Below, in pieces: positions 43,730 to 54,589 of a stretch of 64,000 bases of DNA. The position numbers and the translations under genes were made by a program. The notes below the pieces were generated by a model. The model made no database searches and was not told where the DNA came from. It worked only from the letters and a program-made list of their open reading frames with translations. Each line of letters starts with the position of its first letter. The stretch's first letter is position 1. Origin of the DNA: Neoechinorhynchus agilis (taxonomy: Eukaryota; Acanthocephala); assembly GCA_051530055.1 (NCBI GenBank), contig CM121342.1, forward strand, positions 6,014,001-6,078,000, written 5' to 3'.

Positions 43730-44490
43730 AATTTCCCCGTCTAAAAATGAACGGGTCCGAATTTTTTCTCGTGAAAATAATAGTTAAAAACTTTCGTCTA
43801 AAAAATGAACGGTTTCGGATTTTTTTTCGTGAAAATCCTAGTTAAAAACTTCCGTCTAAAAAAATGAACGGGTGGGGATTTGTTGAACAAAAACCATCTT
43901 TATTCGAGTGAATTTCCCCGTCTAAAAATGAACGGGTGGGGATTTTTTTTCGTGAAAATAATAGTTAAAAACTTTCGTCTAAAAAATGAACGGTTTCGGA
44001 TTTTTTTTCGTGAAAATCCTAGTTAAAAACTTCCGTCTAAAAAAATGAACGGGTGCGGATTTGTTGAACAAAAACCATCTTTATTCGAGTGAATTTCCCG
44101 TCTAAAAATGAACGGGTCCGAATTTTTTTCGTGAAAATAATAATTAAAAACTTCCGTCTAAAAAATGAACGGTTTCGGATTTTTTTTCGTGAAAATTAAT
44201 CCTAATTAAAAACTTCCGTCTAAAAAAATGAACGGGTCCGAATTTTTTTTGTGAAAATCCTAGTTAAAAACTTTCGTCTAAAAATGAACGGTTTCGGATT
44301 TGTTGAACAAAAAAACCCAACGATCTAAATCGTTGTGATTTTTTGTCGAAATACTTTGACAAACCCAAAATAATCACCGTGATCTTCAATCTAAAAAAAT
44401 GAGCGGCTATGATTTTTGTTATTGAAAAAAAATACTTTGACAAACCCAAAATAATCACCGTGAAGATCTTCAATCTAAAAAAATGAGCGG
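43730..44490. repeat. Tandem array with higher-order structure
   Basis: Basic units of about 55-75 bp around CGTCTAAAAAATGAACGG and TTCGTGAAAATCCTAGTTA alternate with a variant carrying TTGTTGAACAAAAACC and TTTATTCGAGTGAATTTCCC, making composite repeats. The last units near 44330-44490 switch to TTTGACAAACCCAAAATAAT. Confidence 0.9.
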
Positions 44491-44776
44491 CTGAGATGTT
44501 TCTTGTGGAAATACATTGACAAACCCGATCTTAATCGTCGTAAAGAGCTCTTTCTCTCTTTCGACAGAGATCGATTTCGAAGTCTGCTCTTTTTCGAGGG
44601 GGGGGGGTTTGAGAACCTCCCGTTCGTCTGTAGTATTTGTGTGTGTGAATCCGAGTGTCGTATCAGTTTCTGGATCAATATCTCATTCTGGGCGTAAGAA
44701 CGTAAAAGACAGCAATCAACAAGAAAACAAGCTTCTCAGATCATCACTAAAGATGGAATTGTCGGAACCGCCACCA

Positions 44777-45135
44777 TAAGATCCCTTGTTTTTGGCTAAA
44801 TACGCGGATATGGTTGTCAGCGGCACTCTAACAGCCATCAGCACTCGTATAATTGACAATTATGCGCACATCAAACCTCTTTTGGGATAAATCTTCGTAA
44901 AATGGTTTAATGAGGAGGCGAGGAACTATTCATTAATATGTCGGAGCTTTACACACAAATCCTGGAAATGGATTTAGAAGCGATTCCGCGCTTTCGATAT
45001 TGTCGACCAAATCCAATTAAGAATTCATAATGTTTCTCGTATAATTCAGTTTATCTCAGTTGATAAGACGTCGTCTTCGAGAAATATTCGACATATTATA
45101 CGCCTGACAACCTAATCGAGTCCCACTAAAAGACA
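44777..45135 (+). other. Coding-like island, gene structure unresolved
   Basis: Three overlapping plus-strand frames have protein-like composition: FLAKYADMVVSGTLTAISTR (about 44788-44890), MSELYTQILEMDLEAIPRF (about 44939) and AFDIVDQIQLRIHNVSRII (about 44990-45110). I could not join them with phased introns. It may be a decayed gene or element related to the islands at 46.4-47.0 and 50.3-50.7 kb. Confidence 0.3.
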
Positions 45136-45381
45136 CAACCAATGTAGAGCTGTTTTAACAAATGATTTATGCAAAGTATCAATTTCATGCTATTCGTTTT
45201 GGTGGGGGAAGTCAATGATCATCGGAGGGAGGGAGGAAATTAAGCAAACGAGTTTAAATCAATCTTAATTAAACATGGGAATCAGGTGCTCGAGGGCTGT
45301 CGAGACAAGAACCCTTAATGGGTTGTAATAAGTCTCATTTGTAGAAGGAGAATGGCGCAATTCCACAAATGATTCGCAGTG

Positions 45382-45389
45382 TATATAAG
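45382..45389 (+). promoter_or_regulatory. TATA-like motif
   Basis: TATATAAG, followed about 25 bp later by a pyrimidine-rich initiator-like CTCTTCATC. The nearest ATG (45464) opens only nine codons, so no gene can be assigned. Confidence 0.2.
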
Positions 45390-45559
45390 AGAATTGCTCT
45401 TCATCTAACGCTTGTGATTCCGTTCCTTAGAATTTTGTAACTCCGAATTCCTTTTGGATATTAAATGGGCGTTGAATCGAAAAATAACACTTGATCCAAC
45501 ATTACTAAACAGGGAGCTGGAAAACTCGTTAATCGGTTGATCAAGACGTTAATATTCAA

Positions 45560-46170
45560 GAAAAGAAGATTGTCTTCCAAGAGAATGAACACTTCTAAAA
45601 CGTAAAATTGAACAGGAAAAATAATCGGGGTTTCTAATGGGGATTTTTTCGAAGAAAAAGATGCAGATAAAAAAGTTTTTCTCACAAGAGAATGAACATT
45701 TTTGAACATAAAATTGAACAGGAAAAATAATCGGGGTTTCTAATGGGGATTTTTTCGAAGAAAAAGATGCAGATAAAAAAGTTTGTTTTTCTCCCAAGAG
45801 AATGAACATTTTTGAACATAAAATTGAACAGGAAAAATAATCGGGGTTTCTAATGGGGATTTTTTCGAAGAAAAAAATGCAGATAAAAAAGTTTGTTTTT
45901 CTCACAAGAGAATGAACACTTTTGAACATAAAATTGAACAGGAAAAATAATCGGGGTTTCTAATGGGGATTTTTTCGAAGAAAAAAATGCAGATAAAAAA
46001 GTTTGTTTTTCTCCCAAGAGAATGAACGCATTTAAACGTAAAATTGAACAGGAAAAATAATCGGGGTTTCTAATGGGGATTTTTTCGAAGAAAAAGATGC
46101 AGATAAAAAAGTTTGTTTTTCTCCCAAGAGAATGAACATTTTTGAACATAAAATTGAACAGGAAAAATAA
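45560..46170. repeat. Tandem array, about 118-bp unit, 5-6 copies
   Basis: The unit has AATTGAACAGGAAAAATAAT, CGGGGTTTCTAATGGGGATT, TTTTTCGAAGAAAAAGATGC and CAAGAGAATGAACA. Minus-strand Phe-rich frames across it are artefacts of the repeat. Confidence 0.95.
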
Positions 46171-46362
46171 TCTGGGTTTCCAAATGGGATTTTGCAAGAA
46201 AGCGCTTCTATCGAAATAAAGATATTGAACAACACTACAAAAAATCCGTAATTTTAATGGACGTCTAAATAAAAAATAAAAGATCTTAATTATTTTAAAA
46301 TCGGTATTAGCCACGGGATTCCGTTAAACGCATTCTTGAATGTATAAGAAACAATTCATGGC

Positions 46363-47009
46363 TTAAACGGTCGAAAGATTAACTCCTTCGCTGTCCATGG
46401 CTTTCAAAGCTTCCGCTTTAAAGAGCAAATAACTGAGCTTACCATAACCGGCTAATTTTAGCCAAATTTTCTAAAAAAAATATAAGATTGTTTATTTTGA
46501 TCCGGCGGTTGCAGTAGTTGCGATAATGTCACCAGTAGCATTCATCAAAGTTATCGGAGAGTTCGTGAGATCCAAAAGACCGGATATCACGCCATGTGAA
46601 AGGTTAACGGATACGTCTAATCAATAAACAAATTAAATCGACCGGCGGAAGCGCCATAACCGAAATCTAAACAACAAGACCGCAAATTAGCGATGATGAT
46701 ATCGTCCAAACAAAATCCTGGCGGCCTAATGAGATTAAACACTTTAGATTCCTAAAGAAATTCATTTGGTTGACACATGCAAATGTCATATCGGAGATAA
46801 GAAATAATAATTTAATACGAAAAAGATTCTAAGCCACAAACCATTGTTCAAAGTGCTCAATTTTCCTTTAAAGAGACTCGCTTTGGACACATTGAGGATG
46901 ACAGCGACGTGAGTTCGGCTGCCACTTTTAAAATGAAGGTTGGGCTTTGACAGAAGACGTCAAAGAAGCTAACCAACAATTGAGAAGCACGAGACGCAAA
47001 TTTATACCT
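46363..47009 (-). other. Possible multi-exon gene (minus), unrecognised
   Basis: Four short minus segments can be joined in phase: 46959-47009, 46819-46924, 46643-46751 and 46492-46616, with introns of 34, 67 and 26 nt. They yield a protein-like sequence including THVAVILNVSKASLFKGKL, PPGFCLDDIIIANLRSCCLD and SGLLDLTNSPITLMNATGD. A further segment (46363-46470: LAGYGKLSYLLFKAEALKAM) could be an alternative last exon. Two of the three donors (GTCTTC, GTCGAT) are weak, and the plus strand is also open here (MSPVAFIKVIGEF), so this is a hypothesis. Confidence 0.3.
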
Positions 47010-47139
47010 CTAGAAAATGTTCAAAAAAAGAATTTTCTAAACACAGAAAATAATTTGAAACCAAATTGAAGATTTCCCTATGCATGAAAAAAGACCGAAA
47101 ATCGGTTCAATTTGCATTTCGTCTCTAGAAACGTTGAAT

Positions 47140-50100
47140 TATGGAGAAAGCCAGCAATCGTCCACCATTGAAATGGTTTACGAATAAATGGATTTAAATT
47201 TAAAAAAAGAAACAAAATTGAAGATTTCCTGGGCATAAAATAAGACCGGAAATCGATTCAGTTCGCATTTCGTCTTTACATTGAGAAACATAGAAGTCTG
47301 GAGAAATGAAGGAATCGTGGACCATTGAAATGGTTTACAAATGGATTTAAATTTGAAAAAGAAACAAAATTGAAGATTTCCTGGGCATAAAATAAGATAA
47401 AAAATCAATTCAGTTGGATTTAAATTTAAAAAAGAAACAAACTTTAAGATTTCCTTATGCATGAGAAAAGACCAAAAATCGATTCAATTTGCATTTCGTC
47501 TTGAGAAACGTAGAACTCTGGAGAAAGCCAGCAATCGTCCACAGATGAAATGGTTTACGAATGGATTTAAATTTAAAAAAAGAAACAAAATTGAAGATTT
47601 CCTGGGCATAAAATAAGACCGGAAATCGATTCAGTTCGCATTTCGTCTTTACATTGAGAAACGTAGAACTCTGGAGAAATGCAGCAATCGTCCACCTTTG
47701 AAATGGTTTACGAATAAATGGATTTAAATTTAAAAAAAGAAACAAAATTGAAGATTTCTTCAGTTCGCATTTCGTCTTTACATTGAGAAACGTAGAATTC
47801 TGGAGAAAGACAGGAATCGTGGACCATTGAAATGGTTTACAAATGGATTTAAATTTAAAAAAAGAAACAAAATTGAAGATTTCTCTTGTTTGTTTGTTTC
47901 AGTTCGCATTTCGTCTTTACATTGAGAAACGTAGAATTCTGGAGAAAGCAGCAATCGTCCACCGTTGAAATGGTTTACAAATGGATTTAAATTTAAAAAA
48001 GAAACAAAATTGAAGATTTCCTGGGCATGAAAAAAGACCAAAAATCGATTCAGTTGCATTTCGTCTTGAGAAACGTAGAACTCTGGAGAAAGCAGAATCG
48101 TCTGAAATGGTTTACGAATGGATTTAAATTAAAAGGATTTAAATTTAAAAAAGAAACAAAATTGAAGATTTCTTCATGCATAAAGAAACAAATTGAAGAT
48201 TTTGAAAAAAAACAAAATTGATTCATTGCATTTCGTCTTGAGAAACGTTGAATTATGGAGAAAGCCAACAATCGTCCACAGATGAAATGGTTTACGAATG
48301 GATTTAAATTTAAAAAAAGAAACATAATTGAAGATTTCCTGGGCATAAAATAAGACCGGAAATCGATTCAGTTCGCATTTCGTCTTTACATTGAGAAACG
48401 TAGAACTCTGGAGAAAGCCAGCAATCGTCCACCGTTGAAATGGTTTACGAATGGATTTAAATAAAAAAAAAAGAAACAAAATTGAAGATTTCTTCAGTTC
48501 GCATTTCGTCTTTACGTTGAGAAACGTAGAACTCTGGAGAAAGCCAGCAATCGTCCACCTTTGAAATGGTTTACGAATGGATTTAAATTAAAAAAAAGAA
48601 ACAAAATTGAAGATTTTTCAGTTCGCATTTCGTTTTACATTGAGACGTAGAATTCTGGAAAGGCAGAATCGTCACCTTGAAATGGTTCAATATGGATTTA
48701 AATTTAAAAAGGAACAAAATTGAAGATTTCCTGGCATAAAAAGACAAAAATCATTCGTTCAGCAATCGTCCACCTTTGAAATGGTTTACGAATGGATTTA
48801 AATTAAAAAAAGAAACAAAATTGAAGATTTCTTCAGTTCGCATTTCGTCTTTACATTGAGAGACGTAGAATTCTGGAGAAAGGCAGGAATCGTCACTTGA
48901 AATGGTTTGGATTTAAATTAAAATTGCTGGCATGAAAAAAGACCAAAAATCGATTCTGTTCGCATTTCGTCTTGAGAAACGTGTTTGGGAAGCAAATCGT
49001 ACTGAAATGGTTTACGAATGGATTTAAATTTAAAAAAGGAACAAAATTGAAGATTTCTTTCAGTTCGCATTTCGTCTTGGGTGTTGGGAGCAATCGTCCA
49101 CCTTGAAATGGTTTACGAATGGATTTAAATTAAAAAAAAGAAACAAAATTGAAGATTTCTTCAGTTCGCATTTCGTCTTTTTGAGAAACGTAGAATCTGG
49201 AGAAAGTGGATTTAAATTTAAAAAAGAAACAAATTGAAGATTTCCTGGCATAAAGACCAAATCGATTCGTTCGCATTTCGTCTTGAGAAACGTAGAATCT
49301 GGAGAAGCCAGCAATCGTCCACCTTTGAAATGGTTTACGAATGGATTTAAATTAAAAAAAAGAAACAAAATTGAAGATTTCTCAGTTCGCATTTCGTCTT
49401 TACATTGAGAACGTAGAATCTGGGTGTGAAATGGAGAATGGATTTAAATTTAAAAAAGATAAAAGAAAAAACGTAGAATCTGAGAAAGCCAGCAATCGTC
49501 CACCTTTGAAATGGTTTACGAATGGATTTAAATTAAAAAAAAGAAACAAAATTGAAGATTTCTTCAGTTCGCATTTCGTCTTTACATTGAGAGACGTAGA
49601 ATTCTGGAGAAAGGCAGGAATCGTCGACCATTGAAATGGTTTTCGAATAAATGGATTTAAATTTAAAAAAGGAACAAAATTGAAGATTTCCTGCGCATGA
49701 AAAAAGACCAAAAATCGATTCTGTTCGCATTTCGTCTTGAGAAACGTAGAACTCTGGAGAAAGGCAGGAATCGTGGACCATTGAAATGGTTTACGAATAA
49801 ATGGATTTAAATTTAAAAAAGAAACAAAATTGAAGATTTCTTCAGTTCGCATTTCGTCTTTACGTTGAGAAACGTTGAATTATGGAGAAAGCCAACAATC
49901 GTCCACAGATGAAATGGTTTACGAATAAATGGATTTAAATTTAAAAAAGAAACATAATTGAAGATTTCCTGGGCATAAAATAAGACCAGAAATCGATTCA
50001 GTTCGCATTTCGTCTTGAGAAACGTAGAACTCTGGAGAAAGCCAGCAATCGTCCACCTTTGAAATGGTTTACGAATGGATTTAAATTAAAAAAAAGAAAC

Positions 50101-50200
50101 AAAATTGAAGATTTCTTCAGTTCGCATTTCGTCTTTACATTGAGAGACGTAGAATTCTGGAGAAAGGCAGGAATCGTGGACCATTGAAATGGTAAATGAA
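47140..50200. repeat. Large degenerate tandem array, about 155-bp unit, about 20 copies
   Basis: The unit has GCATTTCGTCTTTACATTGA, ACGTAGAATTCTGGAGAAAG, AATCGTCCACCTTTGAAATG, GGTTTACGAATGGATTTAAA and AAGAAACAAAATTGAAGATT. Units vary by deletion, and the middle (48600-49500) is eroded with many single-base losses, unlike the other arrays. Frames on both strands are artefacts. Confidence 0.95.
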
Positions 50201-50260
50201 ACAATGAATATAAATTTTAAGTGTTCTACTTAGTCGGTTGCGTTAGAAAACAAGAGGAGT

Positions 50261-50700
50261 TCACACAATGGCCATGCTGTTATTAATGGCAGCGACCTGT
50301 AAAGTCTGCATGGAAACCGACTGAAAATCAACAAAGTCAATAGACAAGAATTTAAAGTGTGATAACAACAGCGGTCTGGGCTTATTTGTAACATCAAGAA
50401 GGACCGAGTAATCAATCATGTCGAAATAATCCTTTCTTGGCCATCGGCGAAGTCATTAGACCGAATAGAATACGGCGTAATTTTAATGGACAGTGAAATT
50501 ATTTAGTAGAAGATCTTATAAGGATGACATTCGTGACATTTATACCCACGCGGCTGATTTAATCCATTGATAATGTTGCTCGAAAGAGATTGTTAGTTCA
50601 AAGTTCTCGATTTCCTTCTTATCAGTCTGCTGAGACCTTCGGATCAGTTCTAACAACCTGTACCAGATGAATAAACATTTGACACTCGAGTGATTGATTG
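50261..50700 (-). other. Coding-like island (minus), unrecognised
   Basis: Minus frames give MIDYSVLLDVTNKPRPLLLS continuing to the stop at 50261 (start 50419, 52 aa), and upstream TDKKEIENFELTISFEQHY near 50550-50630. A stretch at about 50460-50520 (GTAATTTTAATGGAC ... AAGATCTTA) is also found near 46233-46285, so this island and the one at 46.4-47.0 kb share an ancestral sequence. No complete exon structure could be made. Confidence 0.3.
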
Positions 50701-51634
50701 CCAAATGATTAATAGGGCAAAAGGGATTGGTTGAGAACTAGGCCGTCTCTATGTATCAATTAATATATTTTCGATTAGTACAAAATTGTTTCAAGATTTA
50801 ATTGTTTTCTGGTGGTCGACGAAAACAATCGGCAGTTTTATGCACCCGCGCCAGAAACAACCAATAGCAAATAAATTAGGCAATATAACGAAAAAAAGAC
50901 AACTTTTAAATGATAAAAACTCTGAATTTTTCAAAAAAAAGACGTTCAATCCTTACCTGATTGAATTTATTTTTTGTTCACAAAAGTGTACATCTCCATT
51001 GTTCGTGGTCAGTTCATTCCATATTTAAGTTCTCAACAATTCCATTGATTTTTATATTATTTGATAATTTTCTGCCTTCGTATAGGCCTTATTCAGTGGC
51101 CAAAATGTATCAAAAATAAATCAATTATTTGATAATTCTCGCTATAAAAAAAGCTAAAATGATGAACATCTTTACAAATTCCAGTTTGCTGATGGGACGG
51201 ACAAATTGAAGGAAAAGGTCGATTTTCTATTAATTTGCAAATCTTGATCAAAAAAGTGAATATAAAATCGTTTCCAAAAACAAATGCAATTCAATATCAT
51301 TTGAACAATCTTAATGGATTGTGTGGCAATGTCTTTAAATGTGCGATGCTTATCTTATAAATTGCATATCACGATTCCGAGCCTCTGTTGCCTAAACAAA
51401 AAATTTCTTTTATATAAGACATTTGCCTAATAAATTTCATTTGGATCTTCCTTTCATAACCAGTTACAGAAATGTCCAATTAGATTTTTCGTTATGACAG
51501 CGAAATTAGATTAAAGAGCTGGAAACAATAATTAAAAAGCTTCTTAGTATTAATTATCGACAGAGAAAATCCTTCGGGATAATCCAATTAGAATAGTGTC
51601 CCGGGCTCTTGAAATATTTTAATTTTGATTTATT
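50701..51634. other. Gene-free AT-rich stretch
   Basis: It contains a weak foldback at about 51047-51146 with the CTGAATAAGGCC...GAAA variant of the core motif, and a copy of the GAGAAAATCCTTCGGGAT element near 51563. An 80-codon plus frame (50786-51028) looks random. Confidence 0.45.
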
Positions 51635-52186
51635 TTACGATTTTCTCGTCGCTGATTTCAGCTTAAATATCATTTCAGCTTGTTTATTGATCACCTCTCG
51701 ATGTTGTAAGACTTCGAACGCGGTCGAATATCCAAGATCGATCAAAGGAATTTCAACTTTGTTCATTGAATCTAGATGAACTCGAAGATTTCTGCAAGTC
51801 TTATCATTTCGAACATCCAGAATTTCTTCGATCTGATAGTTCACGATGTTCGCATGGTTCATGTCAAAGGGTGCTCGTTGTAACAGAATTTTAGATACTG
51901 GACCGAAAAACTGATTGGGCGTTTCAGTAAGACTTAAATGAACCGTTTGTTCTGCTTCTAAAAATGATTTGATATTGAATGCCATCATCCAGTCGGGTGT
52001 CAATATTATGCATCGATTTAACCGTTTCATCACAATTGCAGCAAATAAAGGCACCTTTATGGGTATTCCAGCTTCAAATGGACCTATGGTTCCTACGCTT
52101 AATAGTTCGATTGATTCCATTGAAATGCTAGGAAGCACTGTTACAATTTGAGACTCTGCTAAGAATTCAATATCTCGTCCGTTCAT
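51635..52186 (-). CDS. GINS2: GINS complex subunit PSF2
   Basis: GINS joins Cdc45 and MCM2-7 in the replicative CMG helicase. A single exon of 183 aa, the usual length (human 185). It starts MNGRDIEFLAESQIVTVLP like the family MD..EVEFLAE...V.I.P, then GPFEAGIPIKVPLFAAIVMK (family GPF.PG.P..VPLWLA..LK), the characteristic LTPDWM, and an all-helical C-terminus. An upstream in-frame GTG/ATG region within a CA/GT microsatellite would add about 18 residues without homology, so ATG 52186 is preferred. No intron. The gene lies 72 bp downstream of the ankyrin-repeat gene on the same strand, close enough for a shared transcript. Confidence 0.93.
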   Translation of the reverse strand: MNGRDIEFLAESQIVTVLPSISMESIELLSVGTIGPFEAGIPIKVPLFAAIVMKRLNRCIILTPDWMMAFNIKSFLEAEQTVHLSLTETPNQFFGPVSKILLQRAPFDMNHANIVNYQIEEILDVRNDKTCRNLRVHLDSMNKVEIPLIDLGYSTAFEVLQHREVINKQAEMIFKLKSATRKS

Positions 52187-52258
52187 AAGTGTAAAATTAT
52201 TGCGTAAAAGTGTCGAAATAAACATCACACACACACACACATTCTGGATAAATAAGAT

Positions 52259-54004
52259 TTAATGTAGTTCCGGTGTTTCAATGGACTCAAGAGAAACGTC
52301 TCTTAAATCACTAAGCCAAAATCCTCTTGGAGAGATCTTTACTTCCATTTTAGAATGCCGATTTGGATCAGGTCGATGCTTCAATGTTTGAACTGCAGCG
52401 GATGCTCGTGTTTCCTTTGCCCAGTCAAGCGGAGTTTGACCACAACCGTCTTTAAGGTTAACTTGACCGCCTTTACTGATCAATAACTTTAATAATCCAG
52501 GATCATTTCGTGAGGCTGCCAAATGCATTGGAGTCCATCCCCATTTATCCGGAGCATTTATTGCATTTGTCATCGCTTTTTTACCATGTTGCCCATATAA
52601 TCCGTCCAACATGAGCTTTATAATATCAATGCTCATCTTATCCACGGCAGCATGAAGAGCACTCACGTTGTCCACATCAGGAATCGCGGGATTCGCGCTG
52701 TGAGATAATAGAAGCTTGCAAATGTCTAAAACAGTTTTCGGGAAATCTTAAAATATCGCTTTTATTTAGGAGTTGAGATCAATTGAACATTTAATATGGT
52801 CGTTATTCTGTCTAGATCAACTAATTTTAATCGATGGAATTTTTAAAATCACCGTAAAGTGCTTTATCTATTTTAAAAATCACCACTCCTTATTTTTTAT
52901 TCTGACTTTTCACTAAATGCGCTATTCCAGATTTATTATCGAACGGAAAATGGGTGTTTTTTTCTTCAAATTTTCGACGTCTTCGTCAGGAAGCTTTTCT
53001 TCGGTTATCTGAAAAGGAATCAGAGGAGGGCAACGCTGTCCGTTTCCTTTTCAGATAACCGAAGAAAAGCTTCCTGACGAAGACGTCGAAAATTTGAAGA
53101 AATAAAACACCCATTTTCCGTTTGATAATAAATCTGGAATAAAACATGAGGATGTTGGGAAAAGAGGCTTTCCATAACTAAATGCGTTTGAAAAGGGACA
53201 TTTAAAGAAAAACAATTATATTTCACGGATCATAATTAAAAGTTTGACCATAATCACATAACCAATCAAACGTTCAGCAATTTTCTCAAACTTTGTCACG
53301 GCTTTGTTTCGAACGACAAGGAATTCCAACTCTCTTTTTTATGGACAATTCGGTTTTTTCCAAATTTGCCAAACAAGGAGAAAAACACCAGGGGACATTC
53401 CGACGATTAACAATAAAAAATCGATAAAACACTAACCTTCCCGTTCGCCTCTAACTGCTTCAAGAAGCATTGTTGTCCCTGTACTCCAGCAATTCCATCA
53501 ATTCAGTTCCTCTTTTGGAATTGCTGATTTAGATACGGTCTGTTTGTTTACTCCAATACTTCTCGGTTGCTCTAACAACAATTTGGTACATTCAAAAGAA
53601 CCACCTCTGACCGAATGATAAAGGGCATTTCTATTTTCGACGTCCAAATGATTTATATGAGGATCGAACTGTAAAAAATATCGGCATATTTCGGTTTTAC
53701 CTAAATTTTTTGAATAGAATTATCCTAGGTTTTATGAGGACGTACCGTAGAATGCTGCATACATAAACAAAGTCATACCGTTTGCTTTTTCTTCATCTTC
53801 TTGATCAAGTATTTCTTTGATCATTTTAAGCTTTCGTGCTTCATTGAGAGGTTCAAGATTCTCATCAAAGAATTGACGAATCTCGTCTAGTTGAGATAGA
53901 CAAACTAAACTGAATAAATATTCGAAAATCGCATTCTTTGAAATGGTCGATTTATAGAGTCCAAATGTAACAACGTTGATTATCGAGTTTGTGGTTGAGC
54001 CCAT
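52259..54004 (-). CDS. Ankyrin-repeat protein, unknown partner
   Basis: Four exons on minus: 53746-54004, 53560-53700, 53437-53478 and 52259-52725, giving about 302 aa. Ankyrin repeats are visible as NGMTLFMYAAFYGKTEICRY, NRNALYHSVRGGSFECTKL, TTMLLEAVRGERE/DICKLLLS, VSALHAAVDKMSIDIIKLML, WTPMHLAASRNDPGLLKLL and QTPLDWAKETRA. The first 80 residues are helical without repeats, and the tail (SPRGFWLSDLRDVSLESIE) is unique. Ankyrin arrays mediate protein binding, and no specific family is identifiable. The small third exon and the intron 53479-53559 were inferred to avoid an in-frame TGA. The last intron (711 nt) contains a foldback element. Confidence 0.8.
52925..53140. repeat. Foldback element with long near-perfect arms in the ankyrin-gene intron
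   Basis: Arms of about 95 bp (TTCCAGATTTATTATCGAAC ... CTTCGGTTATCTGAAAAGGA) are inverted with very few mismatches around about 26 bp. Each arm contains CTGACGAAGACGTCGAAA (53074-53091 on plus), the CTGANGA-stem-GAAA pattern with a minimal stem. Confidence 0.9.
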
Positions 54005-54589
54005 CAGAAAAGCATTGGATTGCTTTGGTGTTTTTATCGACGATGATTAAACGGCTCAAGAAAGGTTTCTTAATTTTCAACAATCTATTTAACGAGCTCT
54101 TATCGCAAAAAAAGATAGTTTTGTGACTCTCAATTAGATATTTCCGAAAAACAAATCGGCTAATTCGAATTCTCCATGGAAAGCAAATCAGATAGAGGAT
54201 AATCATCGCTATGGAAGCCTTGAAACTGAATTGAACCCATTTAAGAACGGCCGTCTAGTTCCTAGGAAGCTGCAACTTTACTAGAATCATTTTAGAATAC
54301 GTCGCTGAGGGTAAAGCTGACTCATAACTGCTTGCTCATACAGAACTCTTGCTCGTTAAGAAGGTAAAATTTGCTCTAGACTCAGGAATTTGTAATGGCA
54401 TCTTTAAAAGGCGAAAGGTCAAAGAAAAGAGTCGCTTTTGTCAAACTGCTTTTGATTTATACAAATTCGGAGGAGAGCAAAGTTCAGTTCTGGTCTAATT
54501 GATCAGTTGAGATAAATTCTTTTCCATGCAAATCAACAATCTTTTAAACCCACTTAAAAACAAGCAATCGAAACATATTAAAATAAATT
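54005..54589. other. Upstream of the ankyrin gene; no further gene seen
   Basis: The minus frame 53952-54206 overlaps the start of the ankyrin gene in another frame and looks like a shadow. The rest is AT-rich. Confidence 0.4.

Noticed and set aside
45549-46314. Phe-rich minus-strand frames of 80-150 codons
   Set aside because: They are translations of a 118-bp AT-rich tandem repeat, and the same phrase recurs in several frames with each copy.
47178-50204. Many overlapping frames on both strands repeating FVSFLNLNPFVNHF
   Set aside because: They arise from the 155-bp array. Copies are frameshifted relative to each other and both strands are equally open.
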